From Pseudarthrobacter oxydans (GTDB lineage Bacteria > Actinomycetota > Actinomycetes > Actinomycetales > Micrococcaceae), in assembly GCF_013314975.1 (NCBI RefSeq), contig NZ_JABTYH010000025.1, forward strand, positions 1-64,000: a stretch of DNA of 64,000 bases, written 5' to 3'. The translations under genes were made by a program, and so were the position numbers. Of this stretch, positions 60,325-64,000 are shown in pieces; the stretch's first letter is position 1; each line of letters starts with the position of its first letter. The notes beneath the pieces were generated by a model, which saw only the letters and a program-made list of their open reading frames with translations, ran no database searches and had not been told where the DNA came from.

Positions 60325-60534
60325 ATGGAAGGCAAAGACACCACCCACGAGCGGCTCCTGGGAATGCAGGACATCGCAGACCGGTACGGGGTGCCCCTCG
60401 CTACCGTCCGCGGATGGCGGACAAAGAACTACGGACCCAAGGGCATTCCAATCGGGAAGTACGTCCGCCACCGACTCAGCGAATGCATCGCTTGGGAAGA
60501 AGCACAGCTGGCCAAGGCCAGCACAGCAGCCTAG
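60325..60534 (+). CDS. Small helix-turn-helix protein, excisionase/AlpA-like
   Basis: This 69-residue protein has an N-terminal HTH of the MerR/excisionase type (G-M-Q-D-I-A-D-R-Y-G-V-P-L-A-T-V-R-G-W near residues 13-31) and a small tail. It is the first gene of the rightward operon, right after the operator region, with AGGAAGGG just upstream. Such proteins act as excisionase (Xis) or Cro-like directional regulator. Which one is not decided from sequence. Confidence 0.75.
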   Translation: MEGKDTTHERLLGMQDIADRYGVPLATVRGWRTKNYGPKGIPIGKYVRHRLSECIAWEEAQLAKASTAA

Positions 60535-60571
60535 ACCCCATGGCGGCCACCCGAACCAGACCAAAGAAAAA

Positions 60572-60595
60572 GGGAGCCAGCGGTAACTGGCTCCC
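60572..60595 (-). terminator. Leftward-facing terminator inside the early operon
   Basis: A 9-bp hairpin GGGAGCCAG / CTGGCTCCC is followed on the minus strand by TTTTTCTTTGG, while the plus side lacks a T-run. It would stop transcription coming from the right (leftward) before it reaches the repressor side, while largely sparing rightward transcription. Confidence 0.6.
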
Positions 60596-60635
60596 AAAGA
60601 ATCCAACCCCCGACACCACGAAGGAAGTAAAGATC

Positions 60636-60887
60636 ATGACAACCATAACAGCAGAAGCACCCGCCGCAGCCGAAGAGATGAAGCCGTGGCATAACCTGGC
60701 CGGCCTCATTGTCGCCATCCGCCCGGACTGGACCATCGAGACCGTGGCCGACGTCCTCCACCGTTGCCGCAACCTGAAGACCCCCGCAGAACTCGTGGAG
60801 ATCGGCACCCGCGTTGCCTCCTCCTACCGGAAATTCGAAACCCCGCGTTCCATCGGAATGGTCGCCGCCGGCCTGGTGGAGCTGTGA
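60636..60887 (+). CDS. Small early protein, member 1 of a tandem paralogue pair
   Basis: This 83-residue protein has an Ala/Glu-rich start and a helical core (L-I-V-A-I-R-P-D-W, R-N-L-K-T-P-A-E-L, V-A-S-S-Y-R-K, ending I-G-M-V-A-A-G). ATG 60636 follows AAGGAAG. It ends in TGA overlapping the GTG of the next gene. It resembles the next protein along its length (see findings). No known function. Confidence 0.72.
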   Translation: MTTITAEAPAAAEEMKPWHNLAGLIVAIRPDWTIETVADVLHRCRNLKTPAELVEIGTRVASSYRKFETPRSIGMVAAGLVEL

Positions 60888-61159
60888 TCACCATGATGAC
60901 CGCAGCCCCCGACCCGCTCCCCGCCGAACCCACCACCGCGGACTTCCGCCGCGTCGCCGCCATCGTCACGATGAATCGTTACCGCGTGGATCCCAATTCC
61001 CTTTGGCACCAGGACGGCGTCGCAGAGAAGCTTTGGCAGGCACGCAATACGATGCCCTTCCCGGACCTCGCAGTGCTGGCCGGTGCTGTAGCCCGGGACG
61101 CCAAGTACAAGGGCCCCGGCGCCATCTACCTCGTAGCGGCAGGAGTGATCAAGCCGTGA
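60884..61159 (+). CDS. Small early protein, member 2 of the pair
   Basis: This 91-residue protein starts at GTG 60884, overlapping the previous TGA (GTGA). An in-frame ATG at 60893 is an alternative. Its core (V-A-A-I-V, Q-A-R-N-T-M-P-F-P-D-L, V-A-R-D-A-K-Y-K, and I-Y-L-V-A-A-G-V-I near the end) aligns with that of the preceding gene. No motif of known function is present. The next gene starts at GTG 61156, again overlapping the stop. Confidence 0.72.
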   Translation: MITMMTAAPDPLPAEPTTADFRRVAAIVTMNRYRVDPNSLWHQDGVAEKLWQARNTMPFPDLAVLAGAVARDAKYKGPGAIYLVAAGVIKP

Positions 61160-61890
61160 CCGCCGTGCAGCAGTTCATCTACGCCGGCAACGACGTTCGG
61201 ACAATCGACGCGGACGGGGAACCGTGGTTTGTCGCCGCCGACGTCGCCCGCATCCTCGGCTACTCCGCAACGGCCGCACTCACGCGGCGGCTCGATGACG
61301 ATGACAAGGGGGTGCGGGAGCTGCACACCCCTGGCGGCCGGCAGTCCATGGCCGTGATCTCCGAGCCCGGGCTGTTCGCCGCGATCCTCGGGAGCCAGGT
61401 AATCGGAGCAAAGGCATTCAAGCGGTGGGTCACCCATGAGGTCCTGCCAGTCATCCGCAAGACAGGCACCTACGGGACCGCGCAACCCCACACCCTCCCA
61501 CAGAGCTTCGCGGACGCGCTCCGGCAGCTCGCAGACACCCACGAGCAACTGGAGGCCGCGACGCCGAAGCTCGAGGCCTATAACGCGCTGGTGGAGGCAG
61601 ACGGCCTACTGTCCATGCAGGCCGCCGCGAAGACTCTTGGCTACGGGCCGAACATCCTGTACCGCGACCTGCGGCGCCTTGGCATCCTGCAGGGCAACAA
61701 CCTCCCCTATCAGCGCTATCTCCACCACTTCGAGGTCGAGCTGGGCAGCTACAAGAACAGGCGCGGTGAGACGGTGCCCACGACCACGACAATGGTCCGG
61801 CCATCAGGCCTGGACTTCCTCCGCCGGAAGCTCGCTACGACGGCCGAAGGGGCCACCGCGGCGGCTGAAGGGGCAGGAGCCAGGGCATGA
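61156..61890 (+). CDS. Phage antirepressor (BRO-N / KilAC type)
   Basis: This 244-residue protein has two domains: an N-terminal BRO-N domain (about residues 1-105; W-F-V-A-A-D-V-A-R-I-L-G-Y and W-V-T-H-E-V-L-P-V-I-R near 90-100) and a C-terminal KilAC/ANT-like domain (about 125-235; L-S-M-Q-A-A-A-K and Y-R-D-L-R-R-L-G-I-L). Antirepressors of this type help lytic induction by binding repressor or its operators. GTG 61156 overlaps the previous stop by 4 bases. It is followed at 61887 by a small ORF in the same tight operon. Confidence 0.85.
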   Translation: MTAVQQFIYAGNDVRTIDADGEPWFVAADVARILGYSATAALTRRLDDDDKGVRELHTPGGRQSMAVISEPGLFAAILGSQVIGAKAFKRWVTHEVLPVIRKTGTYGTAQPHTLPQSFADALRQLADTHEQLEAATPKLEAYNALVEADGLLSMQAAAKTLGYGPNILYRDLRRLGILQGNNLPYQRYLHHFEVELGSYKNRRGETVPTTTTMVRPSGLDFLRRKLATTAEGATAAAEGAGARA

Positions 61891-62048
61891 TCACCGCAGC
61901 AGACCTCGCCGCCGCCTGGGCATCAGGCTACTGGCACGGGACCAGCCACGAGGGCCCGCTGAATGACGCCGTGGTGGCCGCAAAGAACCCGTACAGGGCC
62001 AGAGGCACTGACCCGGGAATCCTTGCTCCGGACTCGCCCACTGACTGA
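61887..62048 (+). CDS. Tiny conserved-context ORF, 53 residues
   Basis: The ATG overlaps the antirepressor stop (ATGA). The 53-residue product (M-I-T-A-A-D-L-A-A-A-W-A-S-G-Y-W-H start) is small and rich in Ala and Gly with no known motif. The tight overlap argues it is translated. Function unknown. Confidence 0.6.
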   Translation: MITAADLAAAWASGYWHGTSHEGPLNDAVVAAKNPYRARGTDPGILAPDSPTD

Positions 62049-62074
62049 CTACCGATATTTGGAGGTGCAGCACT

Positions 62075-63301
62075 TTGGGTGCTGGAAACGTAGCCCTCGC
62101 ATTCGCGAACTGGGCAACGCTGGACGACCGGTCCTTCCGCGTCCTGTGCCGCATGGCCCTCGTGTCCATGGACAACGGGAACCCGCCCCGGTACTTCGCC
62201 GGCCGCGACGACCTGGCAGCAGCCCTGGGCAAGCCCCTCCCTGCCAAGCCCGAGGAGGACGACGTCAGCGCTGCAGCTGAAGCAGCCAGAAAAGCCCGGG
62301 CCAGCGTCTACGAGGTGGTGCGGAAGGCAGTAGCCCGGCTGGTGAAGGAAGGCGTCATCGTCTCCAGCGGGGATGCCCGGTTCAGGAGCCGTGCCGAGTA
62401 CACGCTGTACCTGCACCGCAGCGGCCAGCCCCAACAAAACGTTGCCCCAGTACCCAACGAATCGTTGCCCCAACAGCCCCAACAAATTGTTGCCCCTATG
62501 CCCCAACAAAACGTTGCCCCATTGGCCCAACAGATCGTTGGTACAGGCCCAACAGATCGTTGCCCCCTAGGAGTAGAGGAACCACTAAAGGAACAACTCA
62601 TAGGAATACCAGCAGGAACCAATCCCGGCATGACCCTTGAGTCACCTAAGCAATTGGAGGCAAAGCAGGGAGAGATAGAAATCGATCTCCCTGCAGAAAG
62701 AACTCCCTCGTCCAAAACAGCACTGGCAAGACAGCTCGCTGAGGACTTCCAGGACTGGTACGCCATCTATCCCAAGCACGTCGGCCGGGGCGCTGCAGTG
62801 AACTCCTACAACAGGGCCCGGAAGAACGGCGCCACCCCTGAAGAACTCATCAACGGAGCACGGCGCTACGCAGCAGAGCGCAAAGGCCAGGACCCCCAGT
62901 ACACGGCAGCCCCGGCCACCTGGCTCAACCAGGAGCGCTGGACTGACGATCCGGACCACCTCGGAGAGATCGACGTCGACGCCATACTCGGCAAGGACTA
63001 CTGGACCCCAGGCCCGCCCCCCGCAGGGCTCAGTGTCGCGGAAGAGATCGGCTGGAAGAAAGAACAGCGGGCCCTCCGCAACGCTGCACGGCTCGAAGAA
63101 GCCAAAGCCAAAGCATCCTCAGCCAATCTCTCCCCTTGGGACCCCGCATACCACCAAGCCAAGCCTTCCGTTGAAGACAAGATGCGAGCCACTATGGCCG
63201 CCGGCCAGCGCCTACAGGCTCAAACCGGTGCCGTGCCGCGGCAATACCAATGGTGCAACCCTCCCCGCGAAATCGAAGCCCCAGAACAGGAGTCAGCATG
63301 A
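62075..63301 (+). CDS. Phage replication initiator-like protein (carries iteron origin)
   Basis: The 408-residue protein has an N-terminal winged-helix-type region (A-N-W-A-T-L-D-D-R-S-F-R-V-L-C onwards, about 1-105), a Gln/Pro-rich middle (110-180), and a C-terminal domain with D-W-Y-A-I-Y-P-K-H and A-T-W-L-N-Q-E-R-W near 225-290 seen in phage replication proteins. TTG 62075 follows GGAGG at 9 bases. The gene contains the six-repeat iteron array. By analogy with lambda O, the N-terminal part could bind those repeats and organise replication. Confidence 0.75.
   Translation: MGAGNVALAFANWATLDDRSFRVLCRMALVSMDNGNPPRYFAGRDDLAAALGKPLPAKPEEDDVSAAAEAARKARASVYEVVRKAVARLVKEGVIVSSGDARFRSRAEYTLYLHRSGQPQQNVAPVPNESLPQQPQQIVAPMPQQNVAPLAQQIVGTGPTDRCPLGVEEPLKEQLIGIPAGTNPGMTLESPKQLEAKQGEIEIDLPAERTPSSKTALARQLAEDFQDWYAIYPKHVGRGAAVNSYNRARKNGATPEELINGARRYAAERKGQDPQYTAAPATWLNQERWTDDPDHLGEIDVDAILGKDYWTPGPPPAGLSVAEEIGWKKEQRALRNAARLEEAKAKASSANLSPWDPAYHQAKPSVEDKMRATMAAGQRLQAQTGAVPRQYQWCNPPREIEAPEQESA
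62432..62562. repeat. Six palindromic 13-mers, probable phage replication origin
   Basis: Six copies of CAAC-N5-GTTG (consensus CAACRRAWCGTTG) start at 62432, 62455, 62480, 62504, 62528 and 62550, a period of 22-25 bases, about two helical turns. Most are followed by CCCC. They lie in the Gln/Pro-rich part of the replication gene but are not kept in reading frame, so selection is on the DNA. A relatively AT-rich segment follows. Confidence 0.8.
62565..62720. other. AT-richer stretch next to the iterons (possible DNA unwinding element)
   Basis: After the last repeat the sequence becomes richer in A and T than the surrounding phage DNA (A-rich runs around 62575-62620 and 62680-62720). In iteron-type origins such a segment is the usual opening site. 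The boundaries are estimated by eye. Confidence 0.4.
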
Positions 63302-63465
63302 CCACCACCGCGACACTCACTGAGTGGTACGTACGCCCTGAAGACTGCCCAGACTGCTACGCCCAAGAAACCATCGCCCAAGACCACGGCATCGACTGGA
63401 CCATCGAAACCACCCACGAAACCAACTGCCCCAACCACCCCCACAACCAGGAGACCCCCGCATGA
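63298..63465 (+). CDS. Small Cys/His-rich protein
   Basis: This 55-residue protein begins at ATG 63298, overlapping the TGA of the replication gene. It contains C-P-D-C near residues 17-20 and a later C-P-N-H, so it may bind a metal ion. Small zinc-ribbon proteins are common in phage early regions. No specific function is assigned. Confidence 0.6.
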   Translation: MTTTATLTEWYVRPEDCPDCYAQETIAQDHGIDWTIETTHETNCPNHPHNQETPA

Positions 63466-63635
63466 GCAAGCAGAAACACGACATCGGAAACAAGAAGCGC
63501 CGCGCAGCGGAAGCATCCAAAGAAGCCCCGAAGCACACCAGCACCGACGCACTCGCTCACCGACTCGTCACCCGTGGTCTAGCAACAAAGCGGATCCTTG
63601 ACCACCTCGTCCCCGCTGGAGACCGGCAGCCATGA
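63462..63635 (+). CDS. Small basic protein
   Basis: This 57-residue protein is rich in Lys and Arg (M-S-K-Q-K-H-D-I-G-N-K-K-R-R start), overlapping the preceding TGA by 4 bases (ATGA). The basic N-terminus may bind nucleic acid. Function unknown; position in an overlapping operon supports it as real. Confidence 0.55.
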   Translation: MSKQKHDIGNKKRRAAEASKEAPKHTSTDALAHRLVTRGLATKRILDHLVPAGDRQP

Positions 63636-63672
63636 ACCGACCCCATGAAGCCGTGACCTGGAGGGTGACCTC

Positions 63673-64000
63673 ATGAAGAACCAGTGTGGTGCGAAGGCCA
63701 AAGGCACCGGGGAGCGCTGCAAGCGGGCGCCTATTGCCGGCGGGACCGTGTGCCGCGTCCATGGCGGTGCCTCGAGCTCGGTGAAGGCTGCCGCCGCCCG
63801 GCGAGCGCAGGAGGAGGCGGCCAGGCAGCAGCTCATGGCCCTGGGCGAACCTGAGGACATTGATCCCTCGGAGGCGTTGCTGCGCCTGATCAGCTGGAAA
63901 TACGGGGAGGTCAAGTGGTTGCGTCAGCGCGTTCAGAATCTTCCCGGCCATGAGCTGACGTGGGGCGTCGCACAGACCGACGTAGGGCTGACGGCTGAAG
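63673..64000 (+). CDS. Zinc-finger HGG protein, cut by window end
   Basis: The first 109 codons are seen; the gene runs past 64,000. GGAGGG lies 7 bases before ATG 63673. The N-terminus has C-G-A-K-A-K-G-T-G-E-R-C then C-R-V-H-G-G, a small Cys/His motif seen in phage proteins near terminase genes. A charged helical part follows. It may be a terminase-associated or DNA-binding protein; the assignment is by motif only. Confidence 0.65.
   Translation, partial: MKNQCGAKAKGTGERCKRAPIAGGTVCRVHGGASSSVKAAAARRAQEEAARQQLMALGEPEDIDPSEALLRLISWKYGEVKWLRQRVQNLPGHELTWGVAQTDVGLTAE

Larger units (their letters stand above)
57793..64000. mobile_element. Prophage or related integrated element, left end, incomplete
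   Basis: Everything after tRNA-Arg fits a temperate phage left arm: int and repressor leftward; HTH/excisionase-like, antirepressor, replication gene with an iteron array, small early genes and a Cys/His protein rightward. No structural or lysis genes are visible before the window ends, so the element is cut at 64,000. A satellite or integrative element is not excluded. Confidence 0.85.

Noticed and set aside
62432-62562. CRISPR array
   Set aside because: Repeats are 13 bp palindromes inside a coding gene, with 9-12 base gaps, not direct repeats with 30-40 base spacers.

Overview
The window is a high-GC actinobacterial chromosome segment, most likely from the Micrococcaceae (Arthrobacter/Pseudarthrobacter type). 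The evidence is the uniformly GC-rich coding, many GTG/TTG starts, a mycothiol-type nitroreductase, a group II truncated haemoglobin (GlbO type), an actinobacterial RpiB and the gene order rne / rplU-rpmA-obg-proB-proA-nadD-rsfS. These are inferences from sequence alone; no database search was run.

Left part (1-13,100): a leftward moxR-DUF58-DUF4381-vWA-vWA operon (last gene cut by the window edge), a sugar ABC transporter (two permeases and a binding lipoprotein, no ATPase) with its ROK regulator, a ribosomal-RNA-type methyltransferase, and a flavoprotein divergent from a cyclopropane-fatty-acid-synthase-type enzyme. Two identical tRNA-Ala(GGC) genes follow.

Middle part (13,500-47,000): core housekeeping genes, mostly leftward. 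They are rsfS, nadD, proA, proB, obg, rpmA, rplU; a thiD-tenA fusion behind a TPP riboswitch; RNase E/G; VKOR; ndk; folC; ileS behind an ultrashort-type T-box; valS; clpX, clpP2, clpP1 (with a ClgR-type operator), tig; tRNA-Pro, tRNA-Gly; a Nei-type glycosylase and rpiB.

Right part (47,000-57,500): pepN, an OsmC protein, an epimerase, MscS, glbO, an acyl-CoA thioesterase, the ABC-F protein EttA, a lipoprotein and a single-stranded DNA-binding protein.

Right end (57,720-64,000): the left end of a prophage or related element, integrated at a tRNA-Arg(TCT) gene and running off the window. It has a leftward lysogeny arm (repressor, integrase, a membrane protein of unknown role) and a rightward early operon of tightly overlapping genes: an excisionase-like HTH protein, two small tandem paralogues, an antirepressor, a tiny ORF, a replication-initiator-like protein, small ORFs and a Cys/His protein cut by the window edge. 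The most notable signal is a set of six 13-bp palindromic repeats (CAAC-N5-GTTG), spaced 22-25 bp apart inside the replication gene and not kept in reading frame. This is probably an iteron-type phage replication origin, comparable to the origin inside lambda gene O.
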